Part shown: positions 12,661 through 24,000 of the stretch, piece after piece | Position numbering within the stretch: position 1 is the first letter of the stretch | Layout: each line of letters opens with the position of its first letter | Source: Chelonoidis abingdonii | Lineage: Eukaryota > Chordata > Testudines > Testudinidae | Assembly (NCBI RefSeq): GCF_003597395.2 | Contig: NC_133770.1 | Location: 85,757,293-85,821,292, forward strand | Direction of reading: 5' to 3' | Length of the DNA: 64,000 nucleotides | Program-made: the position numbers and the translations under genes | Notes under the pieces: generated by a model | What the model was told of the DNA's origin: nothing | Seen by the model: the letters and a program-made list of their open reading frames with translations, nothing else | The model's database searches: none

Positions 12661-13099
12661 AGGGTCATGCTTGCTGTGCTATAGCGTTGCACAGTTCACC
12701 CAGGAAAAAGGGCGACAACGGTTGGATCTGCTGCTTCACGAGGACGGGGTGAGGCTGTACCCAGAACCACCCGCGACAATGTTTTTTGTCCCATCAGGCA
12801 CTGGGATCTCAACCCAGAATTCCAAGGGGCGGGGGAGACTGTGGGAACTATGGGATAGCTATGGGATAGCTACCCACAGTGCAACGCTCCGGAAATCGAC
12901 ACTAGCCTCGGTACATGGACGCACACCGCCGAATTAATGTGCTTAGTGTGGCCGCGTGCACTCAACTTTATACAATCTGTTTTAAAAAAACCGGTTTCTG
13001 TAAAATCGGAATAATACCGTAGCGTAGACATACCCATAGGTGCCTAGGGACCTTTTACCCTGATAATTTAGTCGCTAAGTAAATTTAGGCACCTACAGG

Positions 13100-14295
13100 A
13101 TTTGGCAGGAGTTTTGTGCGATGACAAACCCCAGATTTCAGCACCTAAATACCTTTGTGGATCAGGGCCAAAGTGCCATCAGTGCTATGTTGTTTCTCAT
13201 CCTTGGTCTTTCCCTCCATCAGTTTTCCATTGCATTTGGAGACACCGGTGGAAGCTCTGTAGACTGTGCTAACACAAATCGTCTAAAGGAGAAGAGGAGC
13301 GAGAGGGTCAAAGATGGCTGGGAACCTCAGAAATGTCCACATGGCCACCTCTTAGAGATCAATGACGAAGAGCCTTTCAATTTGTTATGTACAGGACTTC
13401 TCTGGGCAGTTTTAAAGCTCACAGTTCAGCACCTTCAACAAGTAGTAAAGGTTAGAAAAATAATAAAGCCACAGATAGAGCTATCAAAACCCAGGGCATG
13501 TTACACCCAAATATGGGAAAAGAGAAATATTTTTGACTTTCAAATGGCAATATATTTATGAAGTATGATTTCTTTATGCTAGTATAGCATGTGTGCATAC
13601 ATATGTATTTTTATAGAGAGAGAGGCAGTGAATCTACTGAGAGCAGCTCATTATCCTGTAGATTTTCACTTCTCTATCTCCTATGCTCACACTATTTTCT
13701 TTCGGCATCTCCCATAACAATTTTTTAACCTTTGCACTCCAAGCAGACAGATACTCCAAGCCATAAAGTTCAGAACTTTCCCAGAGCTTGGAGTTGTTTG
13801 CATCTGGGGGTTTCATTTTTTCCACGTCCAGTTCCAAGGGTCCTTTTTAAAAGACCTTAATTAACTTCCCTGATCATAAATCTGGGCCCCAAGACTCGTC
13901 ACTTGCATACAGTCAGTGATCAAGTAAGTTAGCCTTCAAAACATGGACAGTATTTGTGGGTGTACATGTCCCAGTATCAAGGGAGCCAGCCCTTAGCGTA
14001 GAGTGTCAGACTGTATACAGTGTGGTCACTTATACTGAAGCTGCTTTATAGGGTTCTCGGGATCTTGTCCATAATTAAGTTCTAGACTGCTTCAGTGCTC
14101 TTGGTAGACTTTCACTCCTCTTGCACTAAATGGACTTAACTCTATTTTCAGTGAAGTTTTACATCACCATGCTGTGACCAATACGGCATTTTTCTGCAAT
14201 GTCTTTGCAACTACTCTGTTAAGTAGTTATTTATCATTGTGGCCCAGGAATTGTATGTAATGCCATGGGGGAGGGTGACCACAACTCCTTCAGGA
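13100..14295. other. Unassigned stretch
   Basis: A 146-codon open frame at 13121-13561 has no recognisable domain or splice context and is treated as chance. Nothing else was recognised. Confidence 0.35.
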
Positions 14296-14299
14296 ACTG

Positions 14300-14582
14300 A
14301 GGCTACGTCTTCACTACCCGCCATATCGGCGGGTAGCAATCGATTGCTTGGGGATCGATATATCGCATCTCATCTAGATCCCCGAACGCGCTTATATCGA
14401 TTCCGGAATTCCACCAACCCTAATGGAGTTGCCGAATCGACAGGGGGAGCCGCGGACATCGATCCCGCGCCGTGAGGAAGGTGAGTAATTCGATCTTAGA
14501 TACTTCGATTTCAGCTACGTTATTCACGTAGCTGAAGTTGCGTATCTAAGATCGATTTTCCCCCATAGTGTAGACCAGCCCT
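14300..14582. mobile_element. Harbinger-derived MITE, copy 1
   Basis: The ends are GAGGCTACGTCTTCACTACC and the complement of CCATAGTGTAGACCAGCCCT. The interior has several ATCGAT motifs. An inner hairpin pairs CAGCTACGT with ACGTAGCTG (about 14511-14535), flanked by TATCTAAGATCGA and its inverse. A second copy of the family, inverted, lies at 34757-35060. Confidence 0.75.
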
Positions 14583-15544
14583 AAGACAGTGAAGGGCAAT
14601 TAAGCAAATTCACTTAAGTTGCAACATCTCCAGAGAAATACTGCCACCTGGAAAGGCTCAAGTTTACTGGTTCAGACTGGGGTCTCCAGAGAGGAACAGA
14701 GATAGAAAGGACTTTTGGATAAATAACTTGAGTTTAAGCTGACTCAGGACCTGCTTTCTGATCCAGGAAACAGACAGGACCTTCTGTCCAAGGATGGCCT
14801 CAGTTCTTCCTGGGAAGGATTGGAAGGACCGTGGCCTATGAGGCCCCATCAGACTGAGGGGTGACCTCTGGGAAGCTTTTAGCAAGTGTATAGGAACTTT
14901 TTTCCCCTCAATAATGTTCGCATCTTAACATTAAATGTGCTTGCTTATAAAGAATTGTGCGATGCCAGCAGTCACAGGTTAAGCTGTTCATAGCCTTTGG
15001 AGAGAAAGAAAAGTGCAGACTCTGGCCTTTAAGGCCGTCTGGCTTGCTGCGGATAGCACAGCATAGGCAGGGAGCTGTGAAGCCTGGAAAAACCCCAGTC
15101 AGGAGGGAGAGACATGGATCTCTGCCCAGGAGAGGTGACGGCTGAGGAGCTGGGAGCCCAAGTGGATGCCCTCAAGGCACCCTGGATGGGGAGTACAGAT
15201 GCAGTGCCCTGAACAGTGACACATGCTAATCCCTTTGGCAGTGCAGCAATTGTTGCCCACCAGGCAGGTGTTCAGTTCTGCATTCTAAGGCAGAATGTTG
15301 TCTCTTCTCAACTCAGCTGGAGGAAGGGGAGAAGGAAGCAGGCACTGCCCTAGGAAGGGGAAGCACTAGGAGGAATTGTTGGTTCCTGCTGTTTGCTGCA
15401 GCTACTCCCTGTATGGAAAGAGGAGGCGTTGGCCTTGATAGGGCTGCTCCCTCTTGAGAGTGAAGACATAGCCTTCCAGAAGCCCCCAGCCAAAGCTACC
15501 AGTGCCTCTTATGACCAGTGGCCCTGCCACCATTCCTGCGGGAA
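14583..15544. other. Unassigned intergenic sequence
   Basis: No exon or named repeat was recognised. Open frames are short and without domains. Confidence 0.35.
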
Positions 15545-15668
15545 GGGCGACCAGATGTCCCAATTTTATAGGGACCGTCCTGATTTTGGGGTCTTTTTCT
15601 TATATACGATCCTATTACTCCCCCACCCCTTGTCCCAATTTTTCACACTTGCTATCTGGTTATGCTAC
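15545..15668 (+). mobile_element. GGTGACCAGA-type MITE, copy 2
   Basis: It starts GGGCGACCAGATGTCCCAAT and contains CCTGATTTTGGGGTCTTTTT and TCCTATTACTCCCCCACCCC. It ends with a decayed terminal repeat near CTATCTGGTTATGC. It is the reverse orientation of the copy at 6795. Confidence 0.7.
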
Positions 15669-17500
15669 CTGGGGGTGGGTGAGGGGATCAGAGATGGGTC
15701 TTTTGCCAGCAGGCCATTCTATTGTAGTAAAACGTCTCTTATGGTGAGGGAAGGAAATCCCAGTTCGTTATAAAAGGGTTCACTGAATGTATCCCTGTCT
15801 TTGTTCATGTGGGATACGTAGTATGTGTGTATATAGCCTGATAACATAAGGAAGAATCCTGCAAACAATACCATGTAATAGGTTTTTTTCAACCTTTAAT
15901 GCCTCTGATCCTCACGGTGGTCTGAGGAGCAGCTCTGAAAGGAAACACTAGCAGCTGAAGAAGAAAGCATTCCATTAAAATCAATTGACTTCATTCTCTG
16001 AGCAAAGCTATACAGATTTATTTTATAGTTGTGCGAACAGTGGAGAGTTTGGCAGAAGTATGCTCAGAAGTATGCACTGTCTTCCTGTTTGGCCCTCCGG
16101 CTATCAATTCTGAAAGACACCCAGCTCATGTTGTTTATAAACAAAGCAGTGACTTGAAATATTATTCCAATGGGCTTTAGAAGAACATGTTACATCTGAT
16201 GCCTTTGCATGACAGTGCAAGGAATAAGTAACCTCAACTAAATGGGTTATCATCAAGCACAGCAAACTTAAAGAACCAATGATACATTTCAGCAAACTTT
16301 AAGAAAAACAACTTTTTGTATCAAAGTCTCATTAAACTGTCATGGTCCAGGCCTGCCATTATTTTTCCATCGTTGCTTCTTTAAAACAAATGTTTTTATT
16401 GAAATGTAATCCTTTTCCTAGCAAACAAATACCGAGGCCAGATTTTCAGCTGATGTCAATCATTATAGCTCCATTGTAGCCAGGAAGCGAACAAAGCTAC
16501 ACTGATTGACACCAGCTGAAACGCTGGCCCTGAGTGGAGAGGCCATTAAGCCAACGCAACAGATATGAGAGCATGTCAGTTATGCAATCAGATGATAACA
16601 GTCAGCTAGGGTAACATGGTCCAGTGCTAAAATAGATCATATGATCCTTAAAGTGGCTAAATCTGATTTTCTTGAGATTGAATTATCTTTTATACCTCTA
16701 TAGTTCCCAAAAAGCCCAGCCAATGGCCAGAGAAACAAACTATATTTTAATGAATTAGTTAGTAAATGATCAGCACTTTCTCCAAAATAAAGCTGCCCGG
16801 TGAGATTTTTCAGAAGTACCTGGACTAACCACTCCCACTGAAATCAATTTACTTTAGGCCAACCCTGAGTTGTTCTGAAAATCCCACCCTTCTTCTTTAT
16901 ATATCAGTATACCTTTTTCTAATTCGCACGAGGACGTCCTCTTATCAGAGGGCCCAACCCTGCCAACATCACAGCAGTACTTTACTCTGCAAGTAGTCTC
17001 AATTTTAAAAGTCAAAGTCAGGGGAAAAGAACTTGCCCTACTGTTTGGAACAACATGTTCATCAGCATGAAACTGATTTTGACCTCAATTACAGTGGATT
17101 CTGATTTCACAGAATGAAGGCTCAGGCCATCTCTCCTGACTCCAAACTCCCAGAGTAAGGAGAACAGGATTGGGCCATGAATTTGCAGGAGGAAAAGATT
17201 TGATTAGTTCATGGATAGCTTGATAAAATCAGCAATGATGGAAAGGGAATTGCAGGAAAAGTATCTACAGCAACAATTCAATGCGGCTCATGTAACCTAC
17301 TTTATGGGTCGCAAAGTTGGAGTGTTGCACTGGTTCTTTATTAAATCACATAAGCCATCCTAATATGTTTCTGATGTAAAAAAATATATCTATTAAAAAA
17401 TGCCTTAGTAAGAACAATGCAGCTGCTATGGAGTTGGAAGTAGCTTTTAGCCAATTAAAATACAGCATAGATCTAATGTGCTCTATTACCAGGCCATGTT
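15669..17500. other. Region downstream of CLEC3B
   Basis: The stretch contains a foldback repeat (16436-16529) and otherwise AT-rich sequence without a recognised exon. Mammalian synteny would place the 3' end of CDCP1 on the plus strand somewhere here or to the left, but I could not recognise it. Confidence 0.35.
16436..16529. repeat. Foldback repeat
   Basis: GGCCAGATTTTCAGCTGATG pairs with the complement of CACCAGCTGAAACGCTGGCC, giving arms of about 26 bp. Part of the same family recurs at 22848-22878 (GTGATTGACACCAGCTGAGG). Confidence 0.6.
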
Positions 17501-17503
17501 GAC

Positions 17504-17509
17504 TTTATT
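17504..17509 (-). promoter_or_regulatory. CLEC3B: Candidate polyadenylation signal of CLEC3B
   Basis: An AATAAA hexamer lies on the minus strand about 130 nt past the stop codon. A second one lies at 17337-17342, about 300 nt past the stop. A short 3' UTR is usual for this gene, so the nearer one is the better guess. Only transcript ends can decide. Confidence 0.5.
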
Positions 17510-17512
17510 TGC

Positions 17513-17573
17513 AAATAGTTTATCTACTTGTGTATATATATAATGTATATATGTGCAAACAGATAAACTATTT
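17513..17573 (-). other. Hairpin in the CLEC3B 3' UTR
   Basis: The 13-nt arms at 17513-17525 and 17561-17573 are perfect inverted complements. They flank a 35-nt loop that is largely alternating T and A. In the transcript the hairpin would stand just upstream of the nearer polyadenylation signal. Whether it folds or matters in the RNA is unknown. Confidence 0.6.
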
Positions 17574-17636
17574 ATATATATTCCTGATGCCAGACAGAAT
17601 AACTTGGCCTACACGTCAGCAGTAGGAGCCCTGCTG

Positions 17637-18037
17637 TTACACAATCATGAACTGACACACATACGGCAATTTATCCTTGCATTTCATGTCAAACCACTTG
17701 CCAATGGCAACCCCCGACAAGGCTGCACAGTTCTCCAGTTTGCCGCCATCCGGCTGGGTGGTGATCTCAGTCTCCCAGTTCCGGTAGCGGATGCTGCTGC
17801 CTGTCATGTCCACCCATTTGTCCTCAGCTGCCAGGTCATTGATGCCGAGCCAGACATCTGCTTCTGACCCAATGCTCTTCCTCATGTACTCGTAGAGCGC
17901 GTCGTTTTCATCCCCGTTCTGGGGGGTGCTGAGGGTGCCGCCCTGAGAGATGCAGTCTTCGCTGGCCTCGTGATAGGTCTTGGTGTCAGAAAACGCAAGG
18001 AAGCACTTGAGGTGAATTTTAGTGCCCTTCAAACACA
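17637..18037 (-). CDS. CLEC3B: CLEC3B coding exon 3 (C-type lectin domain)
   Basis: The exon encodes residues 69-201 and a TAA stop at 17637-17639. The acceptor AG lies at 18038-18039 after a pyrimidine-rich tract. The whole C-type lectin domain is in this exon, as in other tetranectins. It starts VCLKGTK and ends YVCQFMIV. The open frame continues a few codons into the intron upstream, and that part is not coding. Confidence 0.96.
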
Positions 18038-21000
18038 CTAAGAAATGACAAATAGACAAAGTACAAACAGAAAAAGAACATGTTGTAAAGCCAGTTCCTG
18101 AGAGGGGTCATCAATAGCAAATGTTACAGTCAAATTCAAAATTTCATTCTGACACCCTGTATAGGAATTGGGTAGTAGTGTATCACTGACAGCCCCCGGT
18201 CGTTGGCAGGTGGGCGTTGAACCTGGGACCTCTGGAGCTAAATGCATGAGTCTCTACTACATGAGCTAAAAACTACCTGGCTCTTTAGCTAAGGCTGTAG
18301 CAGACTCATTAATCTCTAAATCAAGGGTTCTCAAACTGGGCATCAGGATCCCTCAGGGGGTCACGAGGTTATTACATGGGGAGTCACGAGCTGCCAACCT
18401 CCACCCCAAACCCCACTTTGCCTCCAGCATTTATAATGGTGCTAAATACATTAAAAAGTGTTCTTAATTTATAAAGGGGGGGGTCGCACTCAGAGGCTTG
18501 TTATGTGAAAGGGGTCACCAGTACAAAAGATTGAGAACCACTGCTCTAGATGGCCTAGGTATCACTAGAGGGGGACAGGGTGCTACACCAAGTAGGCGTG
18601 GGTTACAGTATCCCTTTAAATAATTTGGAAGCCCTATACTGGGCCACTCTGTCTTACACACACTGCTGCTCTGACAGGGTATAGAGCTCATGAGGCCTTG
18701 TATGGTTATGTGGAACCCCAGCTGTGCCCATGCACCTTCCAAATTTGCACAGAAAGCAAGAACTCAGATCCCCATTTCCCTTTGTTTTAAGTTGCTCCTA
18801 AACTTTCCCAAACAAATTCCTCATGGGCTGAACTTTTTCATACTTGGTCTCAACCCAACATTGCAGAGTTCTGGAAAACTTGTGCATATTTGATGCAGCT
18901 GTTTGAGTTATGCAAGTATGAAAGAGACTCCTTTTTTCACAGGTTTTGATCAAAAACGTTGCACTTGCATAACTTAAGCTCTTCAGAAAAATTTCCTCTC
19001 TGCCCCTTGCTAAGAACTTTTAAGCTTTCTACTCTCTCACAATGGTATAGTTGTTAGTAGAAATTACACATTTTTAAAGTTTTAAGCACTGAAAGCCTCT
19101 AGGCACCTTATAAAAAAAACCCTAATAGGAGCCATATATGAGTATTCAAACTGTTTTTTTAAGTCCCATTGTGTCTGAAACCTAAATCTAACCCATATTC
19201 TTTTTCAAAGAAGATATGGGACAAAATTATCCTCTTTAAGCCACACTGTGGGTCTCAACTCTATTGCATGTTCTGCCAACACACCTTCCACTGATGTCGG
19301 TGGAAGTTCTTCACATGATATTAGTGTGGAATACTTACATTGTAAACACTTTGGAACAGGGACCATCTTTTGCTATGTGTCTGTACACTGCCTAGCACAC
19401 CAGGACTCTGATCCCCGATTTGGGTCCCTAGGTAATAATATATTACAAACCATAATAATAGAATATGCTATAGTGACCTGATTGCAATGTGGGTCAGACA
19501 AAAGGGTGATGGCTGGCTGCACAGCAAAAAGAAAAATGTGGGAAATATTAAAGTACAGGTTCAGTCACAGAGACCCCCTTGGAACTGTCATCTCATGTGA
19601 TGAAACTATCTCTGAGCATGTTTTCTTTGCCAGCTTGAGACTCCAGAACTCTGTCTGTTGAGCCAGACACGTTAGCCTTCTGCAACACAGACCAGGGTCT
19701 GAAACACACACTTAAAGCTGCAAACTTAACTGAAAACAGCTCAGCAAGTACTCCTGTCTCCAGCACCCAGATATCCAGCTCCCAATGGGATCCAAACCTC
19801 AAATAAATCTCTTTTACTCTGTATAAAGCTTATACAGGACAAACTCATAAATTGTCCACCCTCTATAACACTGATAGAGAGATATGCACAGCTGTTTGCT
19901 CTCCCAGGTATTAATCACTTACTCTGGATTAATTAATAAACAAAAGTAATTTTAATAAGTATAAAAAGTAGGATTTAAGTGGTTTTAAGTAAAAACAGAG
20001 CAAAGTAAGTTACCGAGCAAAATATAACAAAACACACAAGTTTAACCCTAATACATTAAGACACTGAATACCGGTAAATCTCAGCCTCAGAGATGTTCCA
20101 ATAAGCTTCTTTCATGGATAGGGTGACCAGACAGCAAGTGTGAAAAACTGGGATGGGGGTGAGGGGTAATAGGTGCCTGTATAAGAAAAAGCTCCAAATA
20201 CTGGGACTGTCCCTATAAAATCTGGACATCTGGTCACCGTATTCACAGACTAGACTTCTTCCTAGTCTGGGCCCAATGCTTTTCCCTGGTACAGTTCTTG
20301 TTAGTTTCAACTCAGGTGGTAACTAGGGGATTTCTCATGATGGGCAGCCCCCTTTGTTTTGTTCCACCCCCTTTTATAGCTTTGGCACAAGGCAGGAATC
20401 TTTTGTCTCTCTGGATTCTCCGCCCCTCCTTCTAAATGGAAAAGCATGAGGTTTAAGATGGATTCCAGTTCAGGTGACATGATCACATGTCACAGCAAGA
20501 CCTCCTTCTTCATTACCTAGTAGCTGGAAGACGCATACATAGAAAGGCTTGCAGGTAAACAAACCCATTCACAGTTCATTGATTCTTAATGGCTTCCACT
20601 TAACATGTTTACATCAGTAATACAACTTTATATCTTATTCGCCTAACAGACATAGAAATAATACATGCAAACAAATAGGATGGACACACTCTGTAGATCA
20701 TAAGCTTTATAATGATACCTTACAAGTGACCTTTTGCATGAAGCACATTCCAGTTATATCATATTCATACTTACAAACATATTTCCATAAACATATGGAG
20801 TAAAACATCACAACCGGATCCCCTATACTCTATCCCTCTGACCGATGAAGGAAAAATAACCATCTGATTTAGCTTTCTGTGTTGTTGTAGCTGTGTTGAT
20901 CCATGGATATTAGAGAGACAAGGTGGGGGAGGTAGTATCTTTTATTGGACCAACTTCTGTAGGTGAGAGAGACAAGCTTTCGAGCTACACAGACCTGAAG

Positions 21001-24000
21001 AAGAGCTCTGTGAAGTTCAAAAGCTTGTCTCTCTCACCAACAGAAGTTGATCCAATAAATGACATTATCTCACCTGTCTTGTCCATCTGATTTAGTGCCA
21101 CTGTGAAATTCTCAATATTTTTAATGAGAAGTTCCGGCATATAAAGAATTATTGAGCCATTTACTGTACAATTAATGCAATTAAAAGTCTGAGCAGCTGC
21201 ATCTGTCTGCAAATGTTGTGAAAATACCATACATAGCATTAATCTAATTATGAATGCATCATTAATGATGGAATTCTAGCCCAAATACACAAGGACCTCT
21301 CTTAACACCCTTGTCAATATGTACAGAGAGATTGTAACCATATTTTAATTAGCACCAATCTCAAAGCAATAACTGTATTCATCAATGAGCTCTTTACCTG
21401 TCTGAAGTGCTTGCTTTTCTTTCAGTAAAGCCACCTCCTGAGAGATGTTGTCAATCTGAGCCTTAAGATCTTCAATCATTTTGAGGCTCACACCATCTGT
21501 GGAACAAATCAAGAGATGAATGCAAACATCTCATGTACATCTAATGAATGCAATTGAGGTTATTAGTGTAACCAGAGCTCCTTCTCTCTCCTTCAAAAGA
21601 CTCCTTAAAAGACACTGGTTCCACAATGCATTCTCTTTCAGGATGACCACCTGGCATTGCATTTGTATTATAGTGGCCTATACACTACCACCTTGTGCCT
21701 GCATAGCATTTGCCCACTGGGGCATGGAAGGTATTACTACTCTGGGACAGTAAAGGGGCAGTGTGTGGAACTATGGATCCGATCCAAAGACCACTAAAGT
21801 CGATAAGAATCCTTCCACTGATTTCAATGTGCTTTAGATGAATTTCTTGGATCAATAATACAAACAGAAGGGAATTGTCGAAGAAGTCCTTAACAGAGTT
21901 CTTCTGGCTCTGTCCATACACTTTAAAGAATTTAAAGGATTAATATGTTCTCAGAAGATTTAAAGAATTTAAAGGATTAATATGTTCTGAGCAAGTGTTC
22001 TCTGCCCTCTGACAGCATGTTCTAATGGTGTAATGCTTCTCAAGTATGTCTTTGTTAGCTGAGCATATCAAGCTTCAGTATCCTTGGTGGAACTGCCTGG
22101 AATGGGTTCCTCCTACTTAGAAAACACGAGTTCCTGTGTATGTGGTTGAGTTGAATCTATTACTAAAACCCATGTATTCTGTTATGTGTTTCACTCTTCA
22201 GACTCTTAAAGACTGTTTACTCCATACACTACAATTCTAATAGGGGAATAGTAAGGTCATACCGAAGTTTGAGTGAGAAACTGTGGTTACACATGTAGTT
22301 AAAGAAACTGTAGAATCCACAAAGTTTGCCAATGAGTGAGAATGAACAAAACTTTCAAGTAGTGTATTCCACACAGCAAAGATTCTTAGGGGAAGAATGG
22401 ATTTTGGAAACAGTCACTGTGTTCAGTAGGGCCCCTGAAACAGTCTTATCTATGCTCAAGCATCCATTTTTCTCCCACTGTTGATGGAGTACAGGGCGCT
22501 CACCAGAGGCCATCAGCACTGTTCTCTGTTTCCATTCTAGGTGGACAGTACAGAAGAATATGAAGCACTAAGTCCCACTGCACCTCGCTTCTGGAGTCAA
22601 GTGCAATTTCCCTGCCGCACTCCTAGCCCCTGCTGGCTTGGAAGCTCAGGACACAAACATGGGAGATTTGGCGTGCTCATAGGACTGGCCCAGTTTATTC
22701 TTTTTATTATTGCCTGATGTTTTCCATTTGAAATATGCACGGTCAGCACAAGATCAAACAACATCGCATTGCAACTAATGACAACTCAAGCAAAACATAT
22801 TCAGATGGCGTAAATCGACATAGTTGTATTGAAATTAGTGGCGCCATGGTGATTGACACCAGCTGAGGCTCTAGCCCAGAATTTCTATTTTGGAGAACAT
22901 ATCTCTTACAATCTTTACAGACAGACTAGCCCTAGGGTTTTTAATTTTGTTTTTCCTGTTACTCCATATTCAACCACTTTTTTATTGAAAGTCACCTCAG
23001 AGAAAACTTTAAACCAGTTCCCAAAGGTTTCCTAGGAGCCCTGAGCAAGGTTAAATGCTCTCTCTCTCTTTCTCCTCCCACCCCCCTCGGCCAACTAGTT
23101 TAGTTTATCTAATGATCCCTATCTACATACTTCCTGAGCCCCTCCAAACTACTGTACCCTTCCTTTCCCTCCAAATCTTGTGCTCTTGCTTTTTTCCCAT
23201 AGGGACAATGGCTTAGTTCATTTTCTTGAAGTGGGGTGTGAAGAACTTTTTGAGAAAGGCAAATCAGAGAGATGAGTTTTGCATTTAGTCCTGAAGAGAC
23301 TGAGGCCTGTAATGGCTGTTATTCTCTTAAGAGTCTGGTCTATAGCTTTGGTCCAGCTCCTGGGACAGTCTCCCTTGTCTCCCATGATCATGTGTCACCC
23401 AACACCCCATTGGATGACACTTCCATTGCTCCAGTGGAGCGCAGTTCTCATGATAGGCCAGGGTCATGCTGGGAGAGAGGTCTCACTGGTAGCTAGGGCT
23501 AGTCCCATAGAGGGCTTTGATTGTCATGACAGAGACCATGAATTGGATTCCATATTCAGTAGGAAGCCTGGGTCATTGTGTCTTTGCTGCTGTTTTTAGA
23601 AAGTGAGCTAGATTAAAGCTAGCTGGAATATGCTGCCCCAAGCTGCAAATCTCACCTTCAGCTGCCATGTGGACATACCCAGAGAAGGGGAATTTTCTAC
23701 TAGTAATGAGTCTGCAGAAGCTGGCCTGCCAGAGCGGTTGGAGGGAGCAAGAAGCTACAGGGTCTCCACAGGGATGGCCCCTGTCTTCAGTGGCCTCCTA
23801 GCGATCCACGAGTTTCATGGATTTTAAGTTCAGAAGGGACTGTGACGAACAGCTCGTATGATCTCTGTTCCGGATGGATACTGACCCTCACTGTTAAAAA
23901 TGGGAAGTCTGTTTTTGGAGACCAGATCATTTGGTCCATCTATGGGGATTTCATACCTCACTCTCACCAAAGAAGTGATCCACTGGAGACTCCATGAGGT

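Larger units (their letters stand above)
8674..13037 (+). mobile_element. PIF/Harbinger transposon A, degraded, about 4.4 kb
   Basis: The ends are imperfect inverted repeats: GCCTGGTCTACACTATG on the left, and the complement of GCGTAGACATACCCA on the right. A TAA trinucleotide stands at the left edge and TAG at the right, so the expected 3-bp target duplication is at best decayed. Inside, a Myb/SANT-like gene runs on the plus strand (about 9080-11130, two blocks) and a DDE transposase on the minus strand (about 11425-12660). The genes converge. All frames are broken. Confidence 0.8.
18038..21397 (-). other. CLEC3B: CLEC3B intron 2
   Basis: This 3.36-kb intron holds a tRNA-type SINE, a hAT MITE with target duplications, an LTR-like stretch with a nested MITE, and a foldback repeat. 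No extra exon was recognised. Confidence 0.85.

Noticed and set aside
13121..13561. 146-codon open frame, plus strand
   Set aside because: No domain, no splice-site context and composition like its surroundings. It starts within repeat-like text, so it is taken as chance.
17553..17867. 104-codon frame on the plus strand
   Set aside because: It is the antisense shadow of CLEC3B exon 3.
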